64,000 nucleotides of DNA from Lepisosteus oculatus (Eukaryota; Chordata; Actinopteri; Semionotiformes; Lepisosteidae), in the NCBI RefSeq assembly GCF_040954835.1, contig NC_090703.1:12767001-12831000 (forward strand), in the 5' to 3' direction. Below the pieces are notes generated by a model. The model made no database searches, was not told the DNA's origin, and worked only from the letters and a program-made list of their open reading frames with translations. Of this stretch, positions 52,928 through 64,000 are shown piece by piece (position 1 is the stretch's first letter; the number at the start of each line of letters is the position of its first letter). The position numbers were made by a program, and so were the translations under genes.

Positions 52928-53040
52928 CTAGATAATAAATGGCTTTTAAGAGGACAGATGCACTAAATCCAACCAGCAACGCAACAGAAAGTAAAGGAAC
53001 TACTCAACAGCAGCAGGAAGTGCGGTTTCTGCGCCACTGC
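52928..53040 (-). promoter_or_regulatory. Noncoding first exon and core promoter of the second galectin gene
   Basis: A strong minus-strand donor (ATCTAG/GTAAGTT) ends an exon at 52928. The start codon exon lies downstream behind an acceptor (TTTGCAG) at about 51269. This arrangement matches LGALS3 genes. The upstream segment (53000-53060) has raised GC and an overlapping ETS/RUNX-like motif at 53015-53027. The start site is not known exactly. Confidence 0.55.
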
Positions 53041-53060
53041 GGAAGGTAGCTGAGGGGCTG

Positions 53061-55380
53061 GGACAAGTGCTGCTTAACTGGCAGATGGAAAGTACTCTCA
53101 TGGCATATATTGCATCAGGTCGTTTGTAGTTTGTATTAGTTATACAGCAAAACACGCTTTTCCCTTCATGTCTACGCATACCCCTGGAAATTATTGTTAA
53201 GACAAAGAAAAGCGAATTACTGGTACTGTATATGATTCCAGGTCGCAGTACTGCACTATCTTATCTGCCCTATTAAAAAAAGGCAAAAAGACAACCTATA
53301 TTATTGAGTTGTTTTTATTTTGTAGTAAAATTGAGGGTCCTTTTGCAACTAAAAGCAGAAATAATGCGGTATAAACAGTTTTAAATAATCTGAAACCAGA
53401 ACATTATTGCATGTTCTTTAGATCAACAGAAATGGGAATAATAATTGGTCATACAGTTATAATTTACTAATAAGTGCCATAGGACTGTCATTAAACAATT
53501 TAAATCACAGTATGTAATAGAAAACACCAAATAGCTCTCAGTAATAAAAAAATTACAATACAATTAACATCATATTATTGTTCATGGTACTGATAATGGT
53601 GAAGACATTATTTTATATTCAGACGTCTTTAATGATAATTTGATCATTAGTGCAACATACTGTATACCATAGGCCTGCCATACAAATTAGGACAAATGAA
53701 CAGTTTCATGGAATAAAGAGGGTCTTGTTTTATGAACTGGTATATTTTGCTTTATTTAGCAGTTAAAGTCTGATTGACAGTTTTACATTCAACACGGAAC
53801 AAGTCAACAAGAAAATATATCATGAACTAGCTATATTCATGTTTACATCCTCCAGAATATTAGCTAATGCTCCCAGAAGAGTTAGTGATAATGATTATTG
53901 TAGCTTTACTGTTGAAAAAAGTTCAACATTACAAATAACTACCAGAAGAAAATTGTTATGGAAGTAAATATGAAACTTTTGGATGGTCAGGGTTTGCAGG
54001 ATGAATCTACATAAAGACCTGCATTAAATGAGTACTCAGATTCAGATTACAACCCAGTAATTACAACAGCAGCATAAAGTTTTTATTTTGTATCAGAGTA
54101 AGTTGTATTTAATTAAGAAATCCAAAGCTATAACAAGGTTTTCAGTACAGTCATCAGGAAGGTCACAGACCTACCTTTTTTGGCAACTTGCAGCTGATTT
54201 AGGCAAGGTAGCCTAAATTTGCAAAGCTAACCCATAGAGTTCAAACATTCCTCACATCTTGAAATACATAAAGAAGCAAGTTACATCAAGACCAAAGTCT
54301 ACTTTGCAACATCGACCTAATTTATTGGGTTGTAACGCAGGCCTCACTTGAAATTGAGGCCTCAGGAATTCACAGTCATTGCTTATTCGCTTTGAAAAAA
54401 GAGGAACAGGTGGAAGAGTGTGTAAGAGGAGTGTTGTGTTACTTCACATTTCTGCTCAGTCTCACTGACTGACAACACAAGTGCGGATGAGCCAGGAACA
54501 ACAGAGTTGACAGGAACAATGACGTTGGCAAACTAAATTTTATTTTCTGTCGTAGTTCAGATGTGTTGCTGCATCAGCATACGTAGTCTGCAAAGGAACA
54601 AGTAATAGGTTTATTCCATGCTGAAAAGAGAAGAGAGAAAACACAACGTTTCGGCTGTGAAGCCTTCTTCAGGTGTGTGGAAGGCTTCACAGCCGAAACG
54701 TTGTGTTTTCTCTCTTCTCTTGTCAGCATGGAAGAAACCTATTACTTGTTCCTTTATTTCTTGTCTCTGTGTTGATGATTGTACTAATGCAAAAGGAAAG
54801 GAGAGCTGGGGGTGAGTGTCTGCTTCTGATCACGTGGTCTTTGCAGCTGCTGAACCACAAGGAACAGGGCTCAGCCCAGTCGGGCAGCTCACCAAACAGC
54901 TGCATCGCAGGAGGCAGACAAAGGGAATCCACAGGACCTACTGTACGTACTTTCACCATCCTGGTTGATGGCTTCACAAGGCCAGTGTAGATGTGATTCA
55001 AGCCTGTGATCATGCTGCACACTGTGTGGGCTGAGATCCCCCCCCCCCAGAAGCAGCTGAAGACACCACAGGCTTCACCAAGCTCAGGAGGTGCTGCTGT
55101 AAGCCTAGGACGGCAACAAGTTCATTCGCAGTCACTGTGATTGATTTATACAGTACACAGGCATGCACAATATGAGTTATTCAATTGAGTGTAACCTATC
55201 TTCATATTCCTGCTGCCTTGGAAGTGCTCTGCCTAGGACAGAAGAGTATTTCTTCTATTTACATAGATACGCATCAAGTCATGATATCTTATGTTATTGT
55301 GTTACGAACCCTAAATATTATTTTGCCTTGAAGAAAACAAAATACGTTTACGAAAAACAAGGACACATTCTTGCCAGATT
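53061..55380. other. Head-to-head intergenic region between the second galectin gene and GMFB
   Basis: Apart from the foldback at 54592-54755, this is AT-rich sequence with no gene I recognise. The region 54780-55140 is more GC-rich and contains a C-run near 55038, but its ORFs have no family similarity. Confidence 0.5.
54592..54755. mobile_element. Near-perfect 164-bp foldback (palindromic) element
   Basis: The left arm starts aaaggaacaagtaataggtt and runs to 54667. A 12-base loop (54668-54679) follows, and the right arm to 54755 is its reverse complement with only a few mismatches. The core aacgtttcggctgtgaagcc is shared with the fragment at 25138-25275. No coding capacity. It is probably a MITE-like or foldback element of unknown family. 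Confidence 0.9.
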
Positions 55381-55399
55381 ACAAAACATTACTCATTAA

Positions 55400-55805
55400 G
55401 GGGGCGGATAAACACTGGCAGCTGGTCTCCAGTACGCCGTCTGTTGTTTTTTTTCCTCATTTTGTTCGTGCTATGACAGACGCCTCGCTCTAGCGAAATG
55501 TAACTGTGGAAGGCGAATTCGTGGGTACGATACCGAAAGGGAATCCAATAACATTTTGCACCCTATCTGCAGTAATTGTCCTATTTTTTCTTCCCATCTA
55601 CCCGCAAATCTCCTGTGGGAGGGGAGCGCAGAGGGGAAATTGCAAATGCAGAAAGGTGATTAGACATCTCCTTTTCCGCTGTTTCCAGGGGACGTCACTG
55701 CCCGGAAAACGCCAAGCGCGATTGGCTAGAGGAGAAGTCACGAGACGAGAGGAAAAAATATCCAGGAGTGTCCAGACAGTTTTCGAGCCTGCGCTTCAGG
55801 GAAAA
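55400..55805 (+). promoter_or_regulatory. GMFB promoter and 5'UTR
   Basis: CpG-rich sequence directly precedes the GMFB start codon. An ACGTCA (CRE-like) motif lies at 55692-55697 and an inverted CCAAT box (gattggct) at 55720-55727, about 80-110 bp before the ATG. There is no TATA box in the usual position, which suits a housekeeping promoter. The ORF read across this segment is noncoding. Confidence 0.6.
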
Positions 55806-58800
55806 ATGGTAAGTGTTTATGCTGGTTGGCAAAACAGCGTTTTAAGTGCTTATATTGCATTTGGTTTTAAAAAAAAATAACCCTTTTATACGCATAGCTC
55901 GTTAGCAAGAACGATTTTTCTGTGTGGTCGAGGAATGTAGTCGACTGTTTGGAGTTGGTTTGTCCATTTATATAAATATCAAATGAAAAAAAAAAATGCA
56001 GTTCCACCCATTGTGATGTGTTGCAGCATGTCAGTCTATAGTGTATTCAGGTATATTTTGAGATGAACAGAGTTTAAAACTTATTTAAAAGCGTATTATC
56101 CCAATATCCTACCGGCATTTCCCTCACTGTTCATCACCACATCTTTTTACGCTTATTGTTTGTTTTTTTTTTTGGCCTGGCACCCATTGATAATTCCGCG
56201 TGATCTTCTCTCCTGCTGTTTCTTTTACATACTGTATACTGTAGGGTTCAGTGTCTGTATTATGTCATTCATTCTTTTCCAGTTCAAGTTCTCATGTCTT
56301 CATTGTGTGGGAGTAGGAACTGAGAATCAGATATTATAATGCTCTAGTTACACTAAATGCACACTTAACTGGTTATTAAAGGTTATTTTAAAAATACTCT
56401 TCACATTATTCGCTGGTTCAGTCTGAACATTGTATAAAGTATTGAGTACTGTGTAGTGTAGATTGCTTCATAGTGTAAAACTACACTCCAAAGCAGGGTG
56501 ACGATGCTTAGAAATATTAGCTAAAACTTAAATATTTAATTTATTTTAACCAGTTGTGTTTTCTCAACTGTTATTGTAAATGTAAGGGCACATTTATAGG
56601 AATTCACTTTTTAAATGAGACAGAGGGCGCGTGTGCTCTGTGATGAACAGCCGAATTAGAAAGACGAGGACGACGGGGTTTGTGACGACAGGGGAAAGGT
56701 TTGTTGTGGACTTAAACACACATCCTTTCAGCCTTCATTAGACCAGGTATGATTATTTCAGTGGAACACACTGAACACAGATTCATCATCTGTGATGTTC
56801 GAATGGAATAGCTGCAATATTCCTGCTATAAAAATGAAAATGTAATCTTGTTAGCCACAATGCCCCAGGAGAAGTGGTTACACTGATCACAAATGCATCT
56901 TTAATGCCATGTTGCATTAAGAGAATGGAGGGTTTTCTAGCGACTGTTATATTGTATTGTATGTATTTTTTAGGAATATTCTGTTTAACTCACAATGTAA
57001 CCTTACTTTTGTGATTTTTATCCCCCCAGGTGAGCTCATAGAAAAGACATTTCATTGCCAGCAACTACTGCTGCATGCTGTATTGTTGTGCATTTGATAA
57101 ACTTTGATTGAAAATGTTTTTTTTTCTTAATGTCCAATTTATTCTATCCACTTAAATCTTTGACTGTAAATTACAGCCATGCATGTAGGACATAGAAACT
57201 TTAAAAGAAGTTCTGCAGTTTCAATTGTGGAGCAATATGCTGTACGATGCTAGAAAACGCTGTGTCAACAGTTAACTTATGTTAAGTTAGAGAAACTAAT
57301 GGACATCCACTGTACATTAGATGCTGGGCGGGTATAGACAAATTAACTGTCCATCCATTCCTCTTCTAAATAGGGGGAAATTATGTATTGCATATTATTA
57401 TAATAGAATACCACTATTGGAATTTTAGTAAGAGCAAGGTTAGAAATAAGACCTCTGATCTAAAGCATTCCTTAAGTACATGTATAACAAAATGAAGCTC
57501 ATAACTCCAATTGCTGTTTGTTTCACCTTCTTTGCAGAGTGAGTCACTGGTTGTGTGTGATGTTGATGAAGAGTTAGTAGAAAAGCTGAGGAAGTTTCGA
57601 TTCCGGAAAGAAACCAACAATGCTGCCATTATTAGTAAGTTGGGGTACATTGTATTGAACTGGCCAGTGTGTCTGCACTAATAATGTTGTGTAGCTGTGA
57701 AGTTTCTATTGCCTAAGAACTCTATAAGGTAGAATTATATAATTATGCTTTTAATCTGATTGTCTGTGGTTATTTTTAAAATTATCATCACTGTTAAGAC
57801 AGTTCCTTCCATATTCCAATATCATCTGGAAAGAAAAAGATTCAGTTAACTTCCCACCTTCACTCTTCATTTGCCAGAGTGACCTTTTATCTGGATGTAC
57901 TTTGTGCTCAACTGAAACTGCTACTGTGATGATCAGAGGGGTGGCACAGCAATTAGAACTACTGACTTGCAAGTCCTGGGTTTCAGGCTTGTAATCCGTG
58001 TATCCCGCAGAAAACCCATGTTTTCCAGATTCCTACTGTAGTCTAAAGACATGCTACCCACTAATAAGTGTGTTAGTGAGTATGTGTGTGTGTACTCTGG
58101 AATGGGTTGGCATCTGCAGTATGTCCAAGATGTTGTCCTGTATGGCAGGGTCCGAAAATGAGTCAAGCTCGGGGAAAGGTCTTAAAGCTGAGTAAAACCC
58201 AGGAAGGTGCACGTTGAAAAATTAAAATGATATCCCAAATGCTTCAAAACATGTGTCTTATAAAGATGCTTTTACTGGTCAAGGCGTACTAGGAAACTGA
58301 CAAATAGTGTAATCTTTTTGAGGCGCGGTGTACAGTTCTTCTAAAAGTGTTGATCATTAATCAAGTGAAAGGATCCTAAATTATTCCGAAAATATTCTGA
58401 ATTTTATGCATTGTCCTGTACTTGGAATGGAAAACAATTATTTTACACATGTAAATCAGTGTTGTTTTTGGCCTTTACACCTATTGTTTTCCTCCTGTTG
58501 GAACTCTCACATCACTTGAGCACAATATCGAAAAGTGCTGTCCTATGAGTTAAAAGAAAAGTGCTATAACCCTGACTGTGAATGAAGGCTCTTGAAGGCC
58601 CAGCAAAGGTACTTTGGAAGATGAATTTGGACTACAGGCATTCTGATCTTGAAATGCTTTCCTTTTGCATTCTGTAGTGAAATGTAGCCTACGTTTGCAG
58701 ATCTCTTACATACAGTTTGCTCACATCTGGTGCTTTTTTTTTTCTTCCCAGTGAAGATTGACAAAGACAGACAACTTGTCATTTTGGATGAAGAACATGA

Positions 58801-61302
58801 GGTGAGTTCTAGAACGAATTTTAAAAGGGGACTCTGAATCTACCGTCTATATTCTCAGCACTTCTGAGTCCAAGAGCAAAGGCTGTTTTTATATTTCTGA
58901 TTTTGTCTTTCCTATCAGGATATTTCTCCAGATGACCTGAAGGATGAACTTCCTGAGAGACAGCCCAGATATCCTTTGAAATTTGAGTAAAGGGGTTAAG
59001 AACAGTGGGATTGTCCTTTTGTTTCCTGTTTGATTTGAGTGCTTTACACAGGGTGTTCGGAAACCTAGGATTGTGCCATATATTGTTTGAAGAGTGGGAT
59101 AAATGAACAGGATACATTTTGTACTATTTGGAGAATGACCTGTCAGACTTTCAGTTAGTGTAAACCTATTTGTTTTGAACTTTAACTGGTAAACAGAATT
59201 ACATATGTATTTTCAGTCTCTGTTCAAAATTAATAGATTTTTGCTTGAAACCTTCTTTTGCCCTTAACACTGATCACATTTGTTGTATACAGCTATAAAT
59301 ACCAACACGATGATGGGCGTGTTTCTTACCCTCTCTGCTTCATTTTTTCCAGCCCAGTTGGTAAGTACACAATTTAAAATAATATACCTAAAAACTGATC
59401 AGGTTGATAAAATGTGTAAAACTCTATAGTTCACCTCGGTTACAGACCCTGTCACACTGCAGTTCCTAGACTACCTACTCTATTATTTAAACAATCGGTG
59501 AACATTGGAAACTGTGTTGTGGCACTACACTGGAGTGGATAGCTTAACAGAACTTAAAACAAAAGCTTCCTGTAGATGACATTAGTGTCTCTTGGTAGAT
59601 GAATTGTGTGGGGGGAAAAAAAATACTACTTTACAAGGCTTCATTTCATGAGATGAGCTTTCAGCAATAAATTGGTACTGCGTGGTGCTGCATACGATCT
59701 TGTGTACCCCTTAGTTCTAATGGGTTCAGTATACTTCACTAGTAAGGCCCACATTTAAAATATTGTATATGATTGTGGTCACCACCACGTCCTAGAAAAG
59801 ATGTTGCTGCTCTGGAATCTGTCCAGGGAAGAGCAACCAGATACAGTACATTCTTGGATTAAGGGCAGGGATCTACACTGACAGGCTGAAAGAACCGGAT
59901 CTTCTTGAACGGAGAAGATTGTGAGGGGACCTCATGTTCCAGATCATCACAGGCATTTACAAAGTCAACTCCAGCTCTGTGGACTCAGAATCAAAAGTGA
60001 AACACGAGATAGAAGATGCTAGTGAAAACTATGTAGCAGTACTTGTAAAACCAAGAACAGAAGGCACTTCCTTACTCAAAAGGTTGTGGGTGTATGGAAC
60101 AAGTTACTCGTCCACGTTGTTGAAACCGATACCCTGGCTTCTCTCGAATAACAGCTGGAGGAGATCCTCGGATCTATAAGCTACTAACTACTAAACAGGC
60201 TAGGTGGGCTGAATGACCTCTTTTTTTGTTTGTAACTGTCCTTGTATTTTCTGATGGCCTATTTTAGTGTGTCCTTCAAAGACCGACTCCTTGGATTTGC
60301 GACAATCTATAATTTACATAATGTACTTTTAGAGAACCTTTTGTACGTGAAGTGGGTGTCTGTGCAGTGGCATTAGAGGTATATTTTGTATTTATATCTG
60401 AGAAAGTGGCTAGGAAACTAATGGTTCAGTCGCGACCTCTTGCAGCATTTTCCAAGGTGATTACTGGTAAGGAAAGGTAAGTAATATTTCTGTCTTGTTT
60501 CAGGGTGCAGGCCTGAGCAGCAGATGATGTACGCAGGAAGCAAAAACAAACTAGTTCAGACAGTGGAGCTGACCAAGGTGGGTTGTTACATTACATATAG
60601 TCAGGTTCCTTCTTGTGGATTAATTTATGTTGTGGTTAATAAATTACATTTTGAAGAAGCATGAACATGCTGGTGGCAGATAAGGAAGAACTAAACCATT
60701 CTTAGTAATTTGTGACTGGAAGTCTCACACAGCTTTGTTAAAACTCAAGTCATTTTGTTGCAATATAGTGGTTCTGGAAACTTATTTTTTTAATTTATAA
60801 ATAATTTAAAAGGAACTATGAGGATCATTTTTTTTAAAAATCAGATTTCCATCAAACTCCAGCATTTTCGATTTTACAGTTTCAAAATTCAGCAAGAATG
60901 ACAATCTCAAAACAAAATGGTGAAAAAATCTACAGTGCGTGTGCGCATTTGAGTCTGTATGCACCCTGTGATGGACAGACTGTATCCTGTCTTATGCCTC
61001 TCGTTTGCTGGGATAGACTCCAGCTTCCTCACGACCCTGTATTGGATGAAATGGCTAGAGGATGGATGGATGGATGGCCTCATGCAGTTATGAGCATGTA
61101 CAGTAGTAGTAAATTAAATCTGTAAATAAGCCTGGGAGTTTCTGGCTGACATTTTTGAGGTTCCAGTAATACATATTGAGCTATGAGCTTCGGAACATTT
61201 CTCTGTGAATATTTAATTTTTGTTTTCCAGGTGTTTGAAATTCGGAACACGGAGGACCTGACAGAGGAATGGCTTCGGGAAAAACTGGGATTCTTCCGTT
61301 AG
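55806..61302 (+). CDS. GMFB: GMFB, glia maturation factor beta
   Basis: GMFB is an ADF/cofilin-homology protein that binds the Arp2/3 complex and promotes debranching of actin filaments in the cytoplasm. Seven exons were found: 55806-55808 (ATG only), 57538-57634, 58752-58801, 58919-58968, 59278-59360, 60504-60577 and 61231-61302. They sum to 429 nt, or 142 residues plus TAG, exactly the human length. Conserved blocks are [70 protein letters not shown] and [11 protein letters not shown]. Exon 1 ends right after the ATG at a GTAAGT donor. The intron at 58969-59277 is AT-AC, not GT-AG; without removing it the frame stops after six intron-encoded residues. Family identity is very high. GMFB rather than GMFG is preferred from sequence and from the 14q22-like neighbours. 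Confidence 0.97.
57939..58200 (+). mobile_element. Degraded SINE with tRNA-like head
   Basis: The head (gggtggcacagcaattagaa, then cttgcaagtcctgggttt) resembles the A/B-box part of a tRNA-derived SINE. The middle (taaagacatgctac) and the later gggttggcatctgc match the repeat at 33190-33425. It lacks the ATGG tail. It lies in GMFB intron 2. Confidence 0.65.
58969..59277 (+). other. U12-type AT-AC intron in GMFB
   Basis: The 309-bp intron begins ATATCCTTT, an exact match to the minor-spliceosome 5' consensus. It ends CCCTTAACACTGATCAC: a branch-site-like CCTTAAC lies about 10 nt before the terminal AC. Joining CCCAG to ATTTGTTG restores [11 protein letters not shown] in frame. No GT-AG alternative gives this. 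Confidence 0.95.
59740..60240 (+). mobile_element. Relic of an L2/CR1-like LINE 3' end
   Basis: Decayed frames recall the C-terminal part of a LINE ORF2: SVQGRATR near 59820, then LERRR-type and [15 protein letters not shown]-type segments. The tail gctaggtgggctgaatgacc is shared with 30140-30225 and 32730-32800. Stops and shifts are frequent. It lies in GMFB intron 5. Confidence 0.6.
60938..61078 (+). mobile_element. SINE-like repeat with (ATGG)n tail
   Basis: It contains ccctgtgatggacagactgt, gggatagactccagcttcct and an end of repeated atgg. Same family as 33190-33425, 5' truncated. It lies in the last GMFB intron. Confidence 0.75.
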
Positions 61303-64000
61303 AGGTCCCTTGCATAGCTTGACATGGAGATGACAGTGGCAGTATGCGTGTTATTGAAGGAAGAAAATACCATAGCCAGTGTCTGACTGCATCTTTTCCA
61401 TATTTGTGTGTGACCACAGTGCCCTGTATTCCAGTCTCTTGTATTTGCACTCTGCTCATCTTTAAAGTGACAGCAGAAATGTAAGAGTGCTTTTGTTTTT
61501 TAATCCTTGATAGGTTTCAGAATAGAATGATGTCAGAACTGGAAGGCATTGCAACTTTATTTAATAAACCACTGCCACTTGCCTTTTAAATGAGAAAATA
61601 ATATTAACCTTTGCAGATTTTTAATATTTCACTCCATCTAAAGGTTGTGGTACCATAGAGACTGGAAAAGTGCAGGTTGGTTAAGGGTCACTTTTGTTCC
61701 CTCCTCTGAGACCAAAAAAGATCTTCTTCATTCCCTGTCTGGTTAGAAAAAATACAAAAACTGATGCCACTTGGGTCTTTTTTTATTCTTCTTTAACTTG
61801 CTTTTCCAAAATAATTTTCTTATGTTTTTTTTTACTATCATGACTCATCAAACAAAATATTTTATTAATTACTAATAAGGTTTGTTTTTTACCAAACTAA
61901 ATTATAGAATTAACGCTGATGTAGGAATTAATGGTCAAAGCTCTGGGCACACAAATCCCGATTCTGTGGAGACCCAGTAATATACGTGTGACCAATGATA
62001 TTCATTTTGTGGGTTTTATTGATATCTGTAAACTTTATTTTTTTGGAATGGTGAATGGAGTGAGTGGTTCTAAAAAAACAAATATATTCCTGTCCGCTGC
62101 CCTCAGAACGTGGAAAAAATTATAGTTGTTTAGAGAGGCATTAGAAGTTGGGGACAGACTGTTAGCCGGTCACTTCAACATACTGGAAGAAGTTGGATAA
62201 TTAAGTTTATAGTGGCAGTAGGGAGTCCCAAGTCACAGGATGTAAGAAAAAAGTAGCACATTTTAAAGGAAATAGATTTGTTTGTTTGTGTCTTTGGGGA
62301 GGCAAGGCCCAATAGGTTTAAAACAGACACACACTGCTCTCTGAATTTCTGATCACTCTCTGGTAAATTAAACAATCCTTTCGTTTCATTTAACAACATC
62401 CACTCAGTACCTGCTCCGAAGAAGTGATATACCCTTTACCAGCTTGAATTAAAAACGGAGATAAAAAGGAGTGAGGGTGATTTTTTGTAACCTTCTGCTA
62501 TTGGCACAGGGCAGGTTTGTTTTCAAATAAAAACTTTTGCTATATAAAATGTTTGCATTCTTTGTTTAGTAACTGTTAGGCCGAGAAACTTAACTGTCGT
62601 GTTGTGCTATTTTTTTATGCATTTAATTCTGTTCTTTTGCTGTCAAACTGTTGCTTCTTAGGATTTGTGGGTTGGCGTTTTAAATACTGCTAAACTGTGT
62701 GCTGATTTAGATTTAAAAGTTTGAATTACAAGAGAATTAGGTCCAGATTGATTTTCATTTGAAATTTTAGGACAGATGTAAATTCAGCTTGAAAATCTTG
62801 ATTGGAAAATACAGTACTAAACCTATACCCAGTCAAAAAAAAATCAAGATTGCCCAATTTAATCCATAAAACATTTCCAGAACAAACACAAATCCTATTT
62901 TTTTTATGTATTTTATTTTTTTTCCAGGAACTCCAACATTCCTGGAACTATAACCCTCACCTTAGCACAGCCCTAAATCCCCCTTGGATGCAAAGCATAT
63001 TCCTTAATTTAAATTGAATGCAAAGTATTTCTCTACAAAGCCTCCAATGACATTTTAGCAGTGTTAGGACAAACGTGCTTTGATTCACAGTCGCATGTCT
63101 TCTTTGTGTTCTTATTTGAATTTATTGGTAAAGTTGAAATTGCATGAAGTCTAGAGCTGGATTTTGGGTGGAGTTAGGGGCTGAAGTGCCATTGGTAGTG
63201 GCAAAGTTGTATAGGGGATTTTATCATTCCAACCCTTGGGAGGTGCTGAAATACCAGTATTCCATGTTCTTACCAGTAAATTTTGTTTGGTACAGTATGT
63301 TTTTAATCTATGAAGATGAAAAGATGGAGTTATCAGTTCTATTTTTTGTAATATTAAAATCAATATTATGTTTCTGTAATTGTACTGTATATTAACCAGC
63401 TTCTGCTACACTATTGAGAGCCACAAAGCAAATTAAAGTTAATGACGTGTTATTTACGTACCTAGATACGTAGGATTAAATACTGTATTGCAGGGAAATC
63501 TAAACAAAGTTTACGCTTCTAAAAGGAGTTTTCCACAGCCGTGCTTTGTGTGGGGCACAGTTATAGCACCTTCTACCCAAATAAGTGTTTTCTGTTTTTA
63601 ATTTTTTTGGGGAAGGTGTTAGATTGTGAGAATACAAGCCTTTTTTGCAAATTCCTATAAACAAGATTTGACATGTTTTTTACCTTTTCAAATGAATCTT
63701 TAACAAACTATTCTATATAGAATATGATTATTTTACCAGGTTAAACTTTCTAATGTCACAGTAAATTTGTTGGCAGAAAGAAAAGGGACCTTCAAAAATT
63801 TAACTTTTTCAATATATTGGATGATATTATTGCTTCAGGTTGCTATATAGTAGTTATTTTTCTATTTTATAAGGCAGAATTACAAATGATATGATTAATG
63901 ATGTGCCATTAGGCTATTAAGAATAAACAGATTCAAATAATACTAATCCCCCAGTTTAAAATGATCAAGCCAAAAGAGTATACAAAAAGTGTCTTAATAC
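61303..64000 (+). other. Probable long GMFB 3'UTR
   Basis: AT-rich sequence follows the GMFB stop. AATAAA signals occur at 61563-61568 and 62526-62531, so short and long 3'UTR forms are likely; mammalian GMFB also has a long 3'UTR. No downstream gene begins before the window end. Confidence 0.5.
61563..61568 (+). terminator. Proximal GMFB polyadenylation signal AATAAA
   Basis: First canonical signal, 261 bp after the stop codon. A second one is at 62526-62531. Confidence 0.5.

Noticed and set aside
55506-55880. ORF of 124 codons overlapping the GMFB start
   Set aside because: It runs through the promoter, the 5'UTR and the exon 1 donor into intron 1, with no family similarity. GMFB starts at 55806.
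58969-58990. GMFB ending in an early stop after QPRYPLKFE, as a truncated gene
   Set aside because: The sequence after CCCAG is an exact U12-type 5' splice site and the missing residues are found intact at 59278.
1-64000. A CRISPR array, toxin-antitoxin, phage or other prokaryotic system
   Set aside because: The window is clearly vertebrate genomic DNA with spliced genes. The tandem repeats present are minisatellites and a segmental duplication, without spacer-repeat architecture.

Overview
This is vertebrate nuclear DNA, most likely from a non-teleost ray-finned fish such as a gar, bowfin, sturgeon or bichir. The taxon is inferred from protein similarity, fish-type interspersed repeats (an ATGG-tailed SINE, Tc1/mariner relics, a GCGCTATATAA-type tail) and unduplicated 14q22-like synteny; it is not proven. 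Genes are split by GT-AG introns and lie far apart. There are no operons, CRISPR arrays or other prokaryotic features.

Layout: the 3' half of ATG14 (+, five exons, 680-3507) converges on FBXO34 (-, one large coding exon, 8481-10691). About 16 kb that is mostly free of recognisable genes and repeats follows (10702-26980). It is probably FBXO34 intron 1, with a CpG-enriched candidate promoter near 27.0-27.8 kb. Two galectin-3-type genes lie in tandem on the minus strand, at 31871-36934 and 43727-51265. Both have the same five-coding-exon structure: a tiny start exon, a low-complexity exon and three CRD exons. The second has a recognisable noncoding first exon at about 52.93-53.04 kb. GMFB (+, seven exons, 55806-61302) lies head-to-head with the second galectin gene and its 3'UTR probably runs toward the window end. 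In human 14q22 the same families (GMFB, LGALS3, FBXO34, ATG14) are neighbours, but LGALS3 is single and DLGAP5 lies between LGALS3 and FBXO34; here I see no DLGAP5.

The strongest observations are these. GMFB contains an AT-AC (U12-type) intron whose 5' site matches the minor-spliceosome consensus exactly. The two galectin-3 paralogs have opposite aromatic chemistry in their N-terminal repeats, one Trp-only and one Tyr-rich, built from 27-bp and 30-bp coding minisatellites. A near-perfect 164-bp foldback element lies between the second galectin gene and GMFB. A Tc1/mariner-like TIR element carries nested insertions. A recent 335-bp tandem duplication lies 3' of the first galectin gene.

The genes do not form one pathway: ATG14 acts in autophagy, FBXO34 is an F-box adaptor, the galectins bind beta-galactosides and GMFB regulates Arp2/3. 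I found no wholly new gene system here; the novelty is in gene structure and repeat evolution.
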